Shown in pieces: positions 48,886-56,731 of a stretch of DNA of 64,000 nucleotides. Positions within the stretch are counted from its first letter, which is position 1. Every line of letters begins with the position of its first letter. Under the pieces are notes generated by a model, which was not told the origin of the DNA, did no database searches, and saw only the letters and a program-made list of their open reading frames with translations. Source of the DNA: Vibrio salilacus (GTDB lineage: Bacteria; Pseudomonadota; Gammaproteobacteria; Enterobacterales; Vibrionaceae); contig NZ_NIVQ01000005.1 in assembly GCF_002811245.1 (NCBI RefSeq), forward strand, positions 142,878 to 206,877, read 5' to 3'. Both the position numbers and the translations under genes were made by a program.

Positions 48886-49428
48886 ATGGCATTCGTTAGA
48901 AAATCTGGTAGAAAAACTCAAACAACTACAGAGTTTGAAGATTTGTCTACACCTGAACATCTAATAGCACTTGCTGAAGACAAAGGCTTAGAAACTGACC
49001 CTGTCAATGTATCTGAATTAGCCAAACATCTAGGGATTACCGTTAGATACGAGCCGATGCAAGATGAAGAATCAGGCTCACTTAAAAAAGAGAAAAAGTC
49101 AGGTAGTTGGGTAATGACCGTTAATTCATTACATCATCCGCATAGGCAAAGGTTTACAATAGCCCACGAAATTGCACATCGAATTCGCCATGCTGCTAAC
49201 AATGATTGCTTTGAAGATACAACTTTCTTTAGAAATGGGGAAACAAACTGGATGGAAGCTGAGGCCAATGATTTTGCAGCCTCACTATTGATGCCTAAAG
49301 ATGCTTTCGATAATTTCATAGCCAACGTATCATCAAAGGTTGAAGATGTTGCTATGCACTTCCAAGTATCTTCTCATGCAGTTCGAATTAGAGCCAAAGT
49401 TCTTGGTTATGACGGACATAATCTATGA
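48886..49428 (+). CDS. ImmA/IrrE-family zinc metallopeptidase (element cargo)
   Basis: 180 residues. The HEXXH zinc site is H94-E95-I96-A97-H98 in RFTIAHEIAHRIRH, and the third-ligand region is E124-A-E126-A-N-D-F-A with SLLMP following, exactly the ImmA/IrrE pattern. No helix-turn-helix repressor domain is fused or adjacent, unlike typical ImmA-ImmR pairs. Family members cleave repressors or other regulators. AAGGA lies upstream. It abuts the membrane protein gene and overlaps the next gene by 4 bp (ATGA), so translation is coupled. Confidence 0.92.
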   Translation: MAFVRKSGRKTQTTTEFEDLSTPEHLIALAEDKGLETDPVNVSELAKHLGITVRYEPMQDEESGSLKKEKKSGSWVMTVNSLHHPHRQRFTIAHEIAHRIRHAANNDCFEDTTFFRNGETNWMEAEANDFAASLLMPKDAFDNFIANVSSKVEDVAMHFQVSSHAVRIRAKVLGYDGHNL

Positions 49429-50498
49429 GTGAATTTGTCTATTTCCCGATCATAAAAACTAGAGATGGCGAACTCCGCTGTTTTGAACACATCAATGATG
49501 ATGATTTTTCAAAGATTTTGCCAATTTACGAACTAACCAAATCAAGAAAAACAAAAAAAGCACCTGATGGTGATATATATCGCCGTATGAAGCAAATTGC
49601 TGAAATTCAGAAGAAGCGACCATTTATACTTGATTTGAGTACAAACGAAAAATATATCAACCCTCAGATTGAGCAATTGTTATCAGAACACAACGGCTTT
49701 AAAGAGTGGCAGTATTTTCTGTTTGATCTACATTGCGACTTAAACATCATCCCGATGGTTCACTTGTATGAAGATGATAACGGTAAGTTCGAAGACGTTG
49801 AAGAATTCGTAAGAAGTGCTTCTGCAAGAACTAATTGTCTTGCGGTTAGATTGCCATATGACTTAAGTGACGAAGAAGTTGAGTATTATTTAACTCCTAT
49901 AACAAGTAACCTGAACGAAAATTGTAAACTCTACGTAATTCTAGATGCTGAATTCGTAAGAAAGAAAGCCATTAATGATGTAGTTGATACTTTCCTTGAA
50001 GCATGCTCGGGTACGGAGTCTTTCGCTGATAAAATAGAAGACGTTGTAATGCTCTGCTCTAGTTTCCCATCGAATGTTGCTCAAACTGGTGGCGAAGATG
50101 TTGCAGGTGAGTTTAGAATCTGTGAAGAAGATATCTATCAGGGTATTAGTGAAGAGTTCCCAATCAAATATGGCGACTACGTTTCAATTAACACCGAACA
50201 AATTGAAATGAAAGGCGGTACTTTTGTACCTAGGATTGATATTGCATCTTTAGACGGAAAATCGTTCACCTATAAAAGATACCGTCGAAACAATGGTGGG
50301 TATGTTAGAGCCGCAGAGCACACCGTCAGAGATACAACATCATATAAGCCGCTTGGAGTGTGGGCTGATGAAGAGATCCAAGCAGCAGCAAATGATAATC
50401 CATCAGGTATTAGCCCTGCATTTTGGATATCAGTTCGCATGAACTACTACATTAAAAGTCGCATTTTACTCAGAGAATCAGACGATTCTTCGTTTTAG
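49425..50498 (+). CDS. Probable beta-family (sce7725-like) protein (element cargo)
   Basis: 357 residues. The opening FVYFPIIKTRDGELRCFEHI followed by ILPIYELTKSR resembles the family called beta protein (named from a T4 gene), whose members start with a PIL-K-x-GE-x-AL pattern. Function unknown. I see no catalytic motif; the order of acidic, beta-strand and short helix segments hints at a TIM-barrel-like fold, which is inference. It overlaps the peptidase gene by 4 bp and its last 21 bp overlap the opposed nuclease gene. Confidence 0.65.
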   Translation: MSEFVYFPIIKTRDGELRCFEHINDDDFSKILPIYELTKSRKTKKAPDGDIYRRMKQIAEIQKKRPFILDLSTNEKYINPQIEQLLSEHNGFKEWQYFLFDLHCDLNIIPMVHLYEDDNGKFEDVEEFVRSASARTNCLAVRLPYDLSDEEVEYYLTPITSNLNENCKLYVILDAEFVRKKAINDVVDTFLEACSGTESFADKIEDVVMLCSSFPSNVAQTGGEDVAGEFRICEEDIYQGISEEFPIKYGDYVSINTEQIEMKGGTFVPRIDIASLDGKSFTYKRYRRNNGGYVRAAEHTVRDTTSYKPLGVWADEEIQAAANDNPSGISPAFWISVRMNYYIKSRILLRESDDSSF

Positions 50499-51101
50499 TA
50501 ATGACGGAGCTTTCTTTGTAATTGTGTATATGTCATCCGACGTCAAATGAAGGGTGGTTTCTTGTTTCAACAGTTTTGAAGCTACCCCATATCTTTCATT
50601 AAAATCGTTTCTTGATAACTGTCTTAATGACTCTAACGTATTGTTTTTTGATACGTAGTCGCATAATTCGTGCTTCGATCTTAAATTGCTTCCTTTCGAT
50701 AGAGCACTCAACTTTTGCACACTTAACGCACTGGCTAACACTCTTTTATCGTGTCGTTTGAACTGTTTTGATTGGCGAACATGAGTAATTTTGTCATTTT
50801 CGACCAGAAAGATGCCAACATCTCTTGAAATCGTTGCTCGTACTTCAGCCAGATTGCTTGGTTCACACACAACAAAGCAAAAATCAAAAAACTTTTTATA
50901 ACTTTCAATCTGATAATTCAACCTAGATACAGTGTCACGAGCACCTTTTATTTCAAAGGCAGTTAAGTAGCCATCATCCAGCAATGCTAGATCCGCTCGC
51001 CTTTCACCAAATTGAAATGAAAATTCAGAACCAACAACAAAATTTTCATACTTTTCTAGAAAGTACCTTACTATTAGTTTTTTAATTTCTAGCTCTGTCA
51101 T
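50478..51101 (-). CDS. sce7726-family protein with PD-(D/E)XK nuclease core (element cargo)
   Basis: 207 residues. The catalytic set reads D37 (RRADLALL), then E50-I-K52 (AFEIKG) as the D-x12-ExK motif, followed by Q64-x3-Y68 (NYQIESY) as in RecB-type nucleases. The rest, about 95-207, is basic and unassigned. It is convergent with and overlaps the beta-like gene, and has its own promoter (51133-51161). sce7726 genes are commonly found beside beta-like genes; the role is unproven, possibly restriction of foreign DNA. Confidence 0.82.
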   Translation of the reverse strand: MTELEIKKLIVRYFLEKYENFVVGSEFSFQFGERRADLALLDDGYLTAFEIKGARDTVSRLNYQIESYKKFFDFCFVVCEPSNLAEVRATISRDVGIFLVENDKITHVRQSKQFKRHDKRVLASALSVQKLSALSKGSNLRSKHELCDYVSKNNTLESLRQLSRNDFNERYGVASKLLKQETTLHLTSDDIYTITKKAPSLLKRRIV

Positions 51102-51132
51102 CTATGCCACTTGAACTGTATATACAAACAGC

Positions 51133-51161
51133 ATTATCGTATATCAGTAGCCTATCAGCAA
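51133..51161 (-). promoter_or_regulatory. Promoter of the sce7726-like gene
   Basis: On the minus strand TTGCTG (51156-51161), a 17-bp spacer and GATAAT (51133-51138). The leader is about 25 nt before the ATG at 51101. Confidence 0.65.
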
Positions 51162-51207
51162 GCATATTGTTGACACCTTTTTTATTGTTATTTCTCCCGA
51201 ACTTCGA

Positions 51208-51226
51208 GGTCAGGTCTTGTCTTTTG
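51208..51226 (-). repeat. 19-bp inverted repeat, right copy
   Basis: GGTCAGGTCTTGTCTTTTG, the perfect reverse complement of 48099-48117. It lies 187 bp inside the right end. Confidence 0.9.
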
Positions 51227-51314
51227 ACTCTTATTACTTTTTGTATATCAAAGTTGACTGAGTATCATTGTGTGATTTGAAGGCGTAACTAATTTTGGGG
51301 CAGAAAAGTTTTAG

Positions 51315-51345
51315 AAATGGCAGCGTACTCTGAACGCTGCCATTT
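51315..51345. terminator. 12-bp stem-loop at the inner edge of the right end, possible terminator
   Basis: AAATGGCAGCGT (51315-51326), loop ACTCTGA, ACGCTGCCATTT (51334-51345), perfect pairing. In the minus direction, the direction of glmS read-through, it is followed by CTAAAACTTTTC, an interrupted T-rich tract. It could replace the terminator that glmS lost. Confidence 0.5.
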
Positions 51346-51347
51346 AA

Positions 51348-51413
51348 GTATGAAACTTTAATACTCAGTATGATTCTTTATTACTTAGTATGAAACTTTA
51401 TTCCACTTACACA
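51348..51413. repeat. Right end: three transposase-type repeats at exact 20-bp spacing
   Basis: GTATGAAACTTTAAT (51348), GTATGATTCTTTATT (51368) and GTATGAAACTTTATT (51388) are head-to-tail at exactly 20-bp intervals and inverted relative to the left-end repeats. The outermost ends 11 bp inside ACA (51411-51413). Tight packing near glmS matches Tn7R, which has four overlapping TnsB sites. Confidence 0.88.
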
Positions 51414-51418
51414 TCGGT
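51414..51418. repeat. Right copy of 5-bp target-site duplication TCGGT
   Basis: TCGGT directly after ACA, matching 47842-47846. 21 bp separate it from the glmS stop codon. Confidence 0.92.
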
Positions 51419-51439
51419 TTTTTTTCCTTTTCCAATCGA

Positions 51440-53272
51440 CTACTCAACCGTAACCGCTTTGGCTAGGTTACGCGGTTGGTCAACGTCGGTGCCTTTGATC
51501 AAAGCCACATAGTAAGAGAGCAACTGCATCGGAATCGTGTAGTAAATTGGCGCGGTGATTTCACTTACGTGAGGCAAAGTGATGATCTTCATCGTTTCAT
51601 CCGCTTCAAAGCCAGCATCGGCATCAGCAAAGACATACAGCAAACCACCACGCGCACGCACTTCTTCAACGTTCGATTTCAACTTTTCTAGTAATTCGTT
51701 GTTTGGTGCTACCACTACCACTGGCATGTCAGCATCAATCAACGCTAAAGGTCCATGCTTGAGTTCGCCTGCCGCGTATGCTTCTGCGTGGATATATGAG
51801 ATCTCTTTAAGCTTAAGAGAGGCCTCCATCGCAATGGGGTAAAACTCACCACGACCTAGGAATAAAGTATGGTGTTTATCGGCAAAATCAGTGGCTAGTT
51901 CTTCAATGTCTTTTTCAAACGACAAAGCTGATTCTATCTGCTTTGGTAGCGCATGAAGAGCCGTAACGATCTCTTTTTCTTTCTCTTTACTGATACGATT
52001 TTGCTGTTTACCTAATGCCGTCACTAACATCAACAAAGCAGCAAGCTGCGTAGTAAAAGCTTTGGTTGACGCAACACCAATTTCAACCCCAGCTCGGGTC
52101 ATAAAAGCAATGTCAGACTCACGAACCAGTGACGATCCCGCGACGTTACAGATTGTCATTGCCGCCATATAACCTTTTTCTTTCGCCAAACGCAGTGCTG
52201 CCAATGTGTCCGCAGTTTCACCCGATTGGGACAAGGTAATCAGTAAACTATTAGGGCGAGTGACAAATTTGCGATAACGGAATTCAGACGCAATTTCGAC
52301 ATCACAACTGACACCGGCGATATCTTCGAACCAATAACGCGCCGTCATACCCGCATTGTAAGAGGTACCACACGCGACAATTTGCACGTGCTCGACTTTA
52401 CTCAAAATGTCTGTGGCGTTAACACCGATCGCTTCTGTCACCACAGAGTCACCGGTAATACGGCCTTCCATCGTGTTGATCAGCGCCGTTGGCTGCTCGT
52501 AGATCTCTTTTTGCATAAAGTGGCGATATTGACCTTTGTCACCGGCATCATGCTCTGCATTTGATTCAGTGATCTCACGTTCAACACGTTCACCTTGCTC
52601 ATCAAAGACACTCACTTCACGACGAGTGATCTCTGCAACATCACCCTCTTCTAAGTACATAAAGCGGCGAGTGACGTTTAACAGTGCGAGTTGATCAGAG
52701 GCCAAGAAATTTTCACCAACCCCAAAACCAATCACTATCGGACTACCAGAACGGGCAACAACAATACGGGAAGGATCGTTACGATCCAAGGCTACCGTAC
52801 CATACGCACCTTCCAGTTGTGCTGCCGTTTTTTGCAAAGCTTCCACTAGCGTTTCAGAGCTACGCAGTTCCCACTCCACCATATGAGCAATCACTTCGGT
52901 ATCGGTTTGCGATTCAAATACATAACCACGTGATTTCAGCAAACCACGTAATTCTTCGTGATTTTCGATGATGCCGTTGTGCACAACCGTAATGTCACCA
53001 GACATATGTGGGTGAGCATTGGCTTCAGATGGCTCGCCATGAGTTGCCCAGCGAGTATGTGCGATACCAGTACCACCAATAACCTGCGCAGAGTCAACGG
53101 CATCGGCCAGTTCTTGCACTTTCCCTAGGCGACGTATACGAGTCAGATTTGATTGACCATCAACCACCGCCACACCCGCTGAGTCGTAGCCGCGATACTC
53201 TAAGCGGCGTAATCCCTCGACTAAAATTTCAGCCACATCTCGTTGTGCTACAGCACCGACGATTCCACACAT
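51440..53272 (-). CDS. glmS: Glutamine-fructose-6-phosphate aminotransferase (isomerising)
   Basis: 610 residues from the ATG at 53272, preceded by GGAG; the upstream frame extension has no support because the catalytic Cys must be residue 2 (MCGIVGAV). GlmS makes glucosamine-6-phosphate, the entry to cell-wall amino sugar synthesis. It has an N-terminal glutamine amidotransferase domain (1-240) and two SIS isomerase domains (about 285-425 and 455-600), ending in [13 protein letters not shown]. The 3' end is intact, which matters because the TnsD-type target lies in it. It lies 82 bp after the DeoR gene, likely one operon. Confidence 0.98.
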   Translation of the reverse strand: MCGIVGAVAQRDVAEILVEGLRRLEYRGYDSAGVAVVDGQSNLTRIRRLGKVQELADAVDSAQVIGGTGIAHTRWATHGEPSEANAHPHMSGDITVVHNGIIENHEELRGLLKSRGYVFESQTDTEVIAHMVEWELRSSETLVEALQKTAAQLEGAYGTVALDRNDPSRIVVARSGSPIVIGFGVGENFLASDQLALLNVTRRFMYLEEGDVAEITRREVSVFDEQGERVEREITESNAEHDAGDKGQYRHFMQKEIYEQPTALINTMEGRITGDSVVTEAIGVNATDILSKVEHVQIVACGTSYNAGMTARYWFEDIAGVSCDVEIASEFRYRKFVTRPNSLLITLSQSGETADTLAALRLAKEKGYMAAMTICNVAGSSLVRESDIAFMTRAGVEIGVASTKAFTTQLAALLMLVTALGKQQNRISKEKEKEIVTALHALPKQIESALSFEKDIEELATDFADKHHTLFLGRGEFYPIAMEASLKLKEISYIHAEAYAAGELKHGPLALIDADMPVVVVAPNNELLEKLKSNVEEVRARGGLLYVFADADAGFEADETMKIITLPHVSEITAPIYYTIPMQLLSYYVALIKGTDVDQPRNLAKAVTVE

Positions 53273-53354
53273 AAGTAACTCCAATATTTCTTTCCGATTG
53301 GCAGCAAGCAAAGGCCCGATTCGGAGTAGTTAAGATTAAAACGTATATTCTGTG

Positions 53355-54116
53355 TTATGCACAAACCACTTTGATACCATGAGACTGGATGATTTTTTTT
53401 GTCTCTGGATCTAAGTCTTTATTGGTAATTAAGATGTCGATTGCATCCCAAGCCAACTCTAGGTTAGGTATTTTTCGACCAATCTTTTCTGATTCGACCA
53501 TGACGATCACTTCTCGTGAGACTTCAGCCATCACTTTGCTCAGACCGACCAACTCATTGAAGGTCGTGGTGCCACGGTCTAAATCCACCCCGTCCGCACC
53601 AATGAATAGCTGATCGAAGTCATATGAGCGAAGAACAGATTCAGCCACCTGACCTTGAAATGACTCTGAGTGCGCATCCCACGTACCGCCTGTCATCAAT
53701 AAAGTCGGTTCACTTTCAAGCTCATTGAGTGCATTGGCAACATTCAGGGAGTTGGTCATCACCACCAATCCACGCATACCATCTAACTGCTTGATCAATG
53801 CGCCCGTAGTGCTGCCACTGTCGATCACGATACGATTGTGCTCACGAAGCAATTTGGCTGCAGCCTGAGCCAACTCATTCTTTCGAACCGAAACACTTGC
53901 ACTCAATTCGTCATTGACCACCTCTTTGGGTAATGCAATCGCACCACCATAACGACGCAGTAGCTGGCCATTTTTTTCTAGGGAGGCTAAGTCTTTTCTA
54001 ATTGTGACTTCAGAGGTTTCAAACTGGAGGGATAACTCTTCAACACTGACTTCACCCTTGTCATTGACTAAGTTAGAAATCGCGTGCCTTCTCAATTGAG
54101 TGTTTCGTTTCGACAT
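53355..54116 (-). CDS. DeoR-family sugar metabolism regulator upstream of glmS
   Basis: 253 residues. N-terminal DeoR helix-turn-helix (about 6-60, RRHAISNLVNDKGEVSVEELSLQFETSEVTIRKDL) and a C-terminal DeoRC sugar-phosphate sensor domain (VIDSGSTTGALI, TNSLNVANAL, LMTGG, DQLFIGADGVD). The position just upstream of glmS on the same strand suggests it senses amino-sugar phosphates; regulators at this place are sometimes named GlmR, which I do not assert. A perfect dyad at 54131-54151 just before the gene may be its own operator. Confidence 0.9.
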   Translation of the reverse strand: MSKRNTQLRRHAISNLVNDKGEVSVEELSLQFETSEVTIRKDLASLEKNGQLLRRYGGAIALPKEVVNDELSASVSVRKNELAQAAAKLLREHNRIVIDSGSTTGALIKQLDGMRGLVVMTNSLNVANALNELESEPTLLMTGGTWDAHSESFQGQVAESVLRSYDFDQLFIGADGVDLDRGTTTFNELVGLSKVMAEVSREVIVMVESEKIGRKIPNLELAWDAIDILITNKDLDPETKKIIQSHGIKVVCA

Positions 54117-54130
54117 TAATTATTCAAAGA

Positions 54131-54151
54131 TAAGTTTCATTGTGAAACTTA
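54131..54151. promoter_or_regulatory. Likely DeoR-family operator (21-bp perfect dyad)
   Basis: TAAGTTTCA-TTG-TGAAACTTA, perfect over 9 bp each side, with a further half-like CGAAACTTTT at 54164-54173. GAAAC half-sites are typical of DeoR-family operators. It lies 14 bp before the start of the regulator gene, which suggests autoregulation. Confidence 0.6.
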
Positions 54152-54173
54152 TTATAGCCAAAACGAAACTTTT

Positions 54174-54547
54174 ACGTCTATTTATTTCGACCCAAAAAAT
54201 TAATAAATAGCGCAAAAACCTTGTTCTAAGACAATTCTTAAGCAGTGATATTAGAGTGATTCGGTGATAGAATTCGCATCCGAAAAGAAAATAAATTACA
54301 GAATTGACCGCTATGCAGTGTGTGTTACGTCAATATACCCCCGTGACATCACAGAAATAGCGCCTGAAATCCCAACGAGTTGGTCATAAAATGACTAAAC
54401 TTTGTGAAAGACTTTCAGTTCTGAAGCCAACTGAATACAGCGCTGTCTTAGTAAGTTGGCAGGCACAAAATGCCGAAATGACAGCCTTGGTTTCAGACCA
54501 ATAACCGACTTTCAAATTGTAACTATATTGACCGGAGAGACTCTTCC
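54174..54547 (+). promoter_or_regulatory. Intergenic region and leader upstream of pykF
   Basis: No gene seen. TGAAAGACTTTCA (near 54406-54418), a 13-bp dyad, resembles but does not exactly fit a Cra site. GCCAACT (54426-54432) can pair with AGTTGGC (54454-54460) around the palindrome ACAGCGCTGT (54437-54446), a possible folded leader. GGAGAG precedes the pykF start. Confidence 0.45.
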
Positions 54548-55960
54548 ATGAAAAAGACCAAAATCGTATGTACGATTGGCCCTAAAACTGAATCTGTAGA
54601 GAAGCTGACTGAACTTGTAAACGCAGGCATGAACGTAATGCGCCTTAACTTCTCTCACGGTGACTTCGCAGAGCACGGCACCCGTATCGCGAACTTCCGT
54701 AAAGTAATGGAAAACAAAGGTGAACAACTTGCTATCCTTTTAGATACTAAAGGTCCAGAAATCCGTACGATTAAGCTTGAAGGTGGTAACGACGTAGATC
54801 TAGTAGCAGGTCAAGAGTTCACTTTCACAACTGACGCAACAGTTGTTGGTAACAAAGACGTAGTAGCAGTAACTTACCTAGGTTTCGCTAAAGACCTAAC
54901 CGTTGGTAACACTATCCTTGTTGATGATGGCCTAATCGAAATGGAAGTTATCGCAACGACTGAAACTGAAGTTAAGTGTAAAGTTCTTAACAACGGTGCT
55001 CTTGGTGAAAACAAAGGTGTTAACCTTCCAGGCGTTTCTGTTCAACTACCTGCACTATCTGAAAAAGACAAAGCTGACCTTAAGTTTGGTTGTGAGCAAG
55101 GCGTTGATTTCGTTGCTGCTTCTTTCATCCGTAAAGAAGAAGACGTCAAAGAAATCCGTGAGCTTCTAAACGCTAACGGCGGCGAAAACATCCACATCAT
55201 TTCTAAGATTGAAAACCAAGAAGGTGTCGATAACTTCGATTCAATCCTTGAAGCTTCTGATGGCATCATGGTTGCTCGTGGTGACCTAGGTGTTGAAATC
55301 CCAGCGGAAGAAGTAATCTTCGCGCAGAAGATGATGATCGAGAAATGTAACCGCGCACGTAAGATGGTTATCACAGCGACACAAATGCTTGACTCTATGA
55401 TCAGCAACCCACGCCCTACTCGCGCAGAAGCGGGTGACGTTGCGAACGCAATCATGGATGGTACTGATGCGGTTATGCTTTCTGGTGAAACGGCTAAAGG
55501 TAAGTACCCAGTTGAAGCTGTTACTATCATGGCTCAAATCGCGAACCGTACTGATTCAGCGCTTAAAGCTGAACTAGGTTCTCGTCTAGACAGCCCACGC
55601 CTACGTATCACTGAAGCAGTATGTAAAGGCGCGGTAGACACTGCAGAGAAGCTAGCGGCCCCTCTAATCGTTGTGGCAACTGAAGGCGGTAAGTCTGCAC
55701 GTTCAGTACGTAAGTACTTCCCAACGGCAAACATCCTTGCTCTAACAACTAACGAAAAGACAGCTGCACAGTTAGTTCTTACTAAAGGTGTTAAGCCAGT
55801 TCTGGTTGACTCTATCGACAGCACAGACGCGTTCTACATCAACGGTAAAGAAATCGCGCTACAATCTGGCCTAGGTAACAAAGGCGACATCGTAGTGATG
55901 GTTTCTGGCGCTCTAGTCGCTTCAGGTACAACCAACACGGCATCAGTACACGTTCTTTAA
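54548..55960 (+). CDS. pykF: Pyruvate kinase (type I)
   Basis: 470 residues. Converts phosphoenolpyruvate and ADP to pyruvate and ATP; the family is activated by fructose-1,6-bisphosphate. Motifs: [12 protein letters not shown] (4-15), MRLNFSHG (about 31-38), the substrate/Mg region [15 protein letters not shown] and [12 protein letters not shown], and [42 protein letters not shown]. Codon usage looks strongly biased to preferred codons, as expected for a highly expressed gene. Confidence 0.98.
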   Translation: MKKTKIVCTIGPKTESVEKLTELVNAGMNVMRLNFSHGDFAEHGTRIANFRKVMENKGEQLAILLDTKGPEIRTIKLEGGNDVDLVAGQEFTFTTDATVVGNKDVVAVTYLGFAKDLTVGNTILVDDGLIEMEVIATTETEVKCKVLNNGALGENKGVNLPGVSVQLPALSEKDKADLKFGCEQGVDFVAASFIRKEEDVKEIRELLNANGGENIHIISKIENQEGVDNFDSILEASDGIMVARGDLGVEIPAEEVIFAQKMMIEKCNRARKMVITATQMLDSMISNPRPTRAEAGDVANAIMDGTDAVMLSGETAKGKYPVEAVTIMAQIANRTDSALKAELGSRLDSPRLRITEAVCKGAVDTAEKLAAPLIVVATEGGKSARSVRKYFPTANILALTTNEKTAAQLVLTKGVKPVLVDSIDSTDAFYINGKEIALQSGLGNKGDIVVMVSGALVASGTTNTASVHVL

Positions 55961-55983
55961 TCGAACTCGATACTGAAATAGAA

Positions 55984-56009
55984 AAGAGGGCTTCGGCCCT
56001 CTTTTTTTT
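55984..56009 (+). terminator. Intrinsic terminator of pykF
   Basis: AGAGGGC (55985-55991), UUCG-type tetraloop, GCCCTCT (55996-56002), then T7. Strong. Confidence 0.96.
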
Positions 56010-56035
56010 GTTTTTACCTCCGATTAGCGCATGGC

Positions 56036-56731
56036 TTAATCGAGCTGGTAAATCACATCCACTCGATCACGAATCACGATGGTTGAGTCTTGATAAGTAT
56101 TCGATTCCACTTTGGCATCCATTGCCATCGAACGCATCAAGACCGGCTGCTGGCTTTGCATATTGTAATCAATACGCCACACATCTTTGACAGCTTTACC
56201 GAAACCTTGCGCAAGCGACTGTGCCTTTTCGTTGGCATCTCGAATCGCCGCCATGCGCGCTTGTTGCTGATATTGAGCTTGGTCACGAACCTTAAGCTGA
56301 ATATTGTCGACCTGATTAATCCCTGCATTTAGCGCTAAATCGAGATACTGATTAAGATCGACAAGATCATTGACCGTTACAGAGACACTGCGTGTTGCAC
56401 GATAGCCAACTAACTCTGGCTTGCCTTTTTCCGGGTAATGGTACTGAGGCGTGATATAAAGGTTAGAACTGCTGATATCTTGCGACTCGACACCTTGTTG
56501 ATTAAGCGCATCAATTAATGCCTTGACGACTTGATCAACGGACTGTTTCGCTTGCTCAGCCGTCATGGTTGATTCAACCACTTTAACCGAAAATTCAGCC
56601 ATATCAGGTTTGGCGATGACTTCACCATAGCCTGTCGTCACCAAGTGAGGAAAATCTGGAGTGTTGGCCAAAACCGCCACACTGACGGTAGACAAAGAGA
56701 GTGTGGCAACCAGTGTCGGAATAAACTTCAT
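56036..56731 (-). CDS. SIMPL (DUF541) domain periplasmic protein, YggE-like
   Basis: 231 residues. A signal peptide (1-22, cleavage after VLA) precedes a SIMPL domain with TTGYGEVIAKPDMAEFSVKVVESTMTAEQAKQSVDQVV and NLYITPQYHYPEKGKPELVGYRATRSVSVTV. E. coli YggE in this family is linked to oxidative stress tolerance; the mechanism is unknown. It is downstream of argP on the same strand (109-bp gap), as yggE is near argP/argO in E. coli. Confidence 0.88.
   Translation of the reverse strand: MKFIPTLVATLSLSTVSVAVLANTPDFPHLVTTGYGEVIAKPDMAEFSVKVVESTMTAEQAKQSVDQVVKALIDALNQQGVESQDISSSNLYITPQYHYPEKGKPELVGYRATRSVSVTVNDLVDLNQYLDLALNAGINQVDNIQLKVRDQAQYQQQARMAAIRDANEKAQSLAQGFGKAVKDVWRIDYNMQSQQPVLMRSMAMDAKVESNTYQDSTIVIRDRVDVIYQLD

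Larger units (their letters stand above)
47847..51413. mobile_element. Transposase-less Tn7-like element at attTn7 (downstream of glmS)
   Basis: 3,567 bp, from TGT to ACA, with TCGGT duplicated on both sides. Both ends read TGT-N8-AATAAAGTTT-(G/C)AT in opposite orientation. The right end, with tightly packed sites, faces glmS, as Tn7R does. The centre of the duplication is 24 bp past the last base of the glmS stop codon, the classic Tn7 position. No tnsA, B, C, D or E, nor any other recombinase, is inside. Cargo: genes at 48223, 48886, 49425 (+) and 50478-51101 (-). By eye the cargo is more AT-rich than its surroundings. It would need TnsABC plus a TnsD/TniQ supplied by a relative. Confidence 0.92.

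Noticed and set aside
48099..51226. The 19-bp inverted repeats as the true termini of the mobile element
   Set aside because: No target duplication flanks them, whereas the outer TGT/ACA ends have a perfect TCGGT duplication and organised end repeats. They are better seen as internal to the element.
47847..51413. Element as a Tn5053/Tn402-type (tni) transposon or an integron cassette
   Set aside because: Tni elements also make 5-bp duplications and have TGT ends, but they target resolution sites; the position and orientation at glmS fit Tn7. No integrase and no attC/VCR-like structures were seen.
47809..51439. CRISPR array suggested by repeats at regular spacing
   Set aside because: The three 20-bp-spaced right-end repeats have no spacers between them beyond 5 bp and belong to the transposon end. 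No cas-like genes are present.
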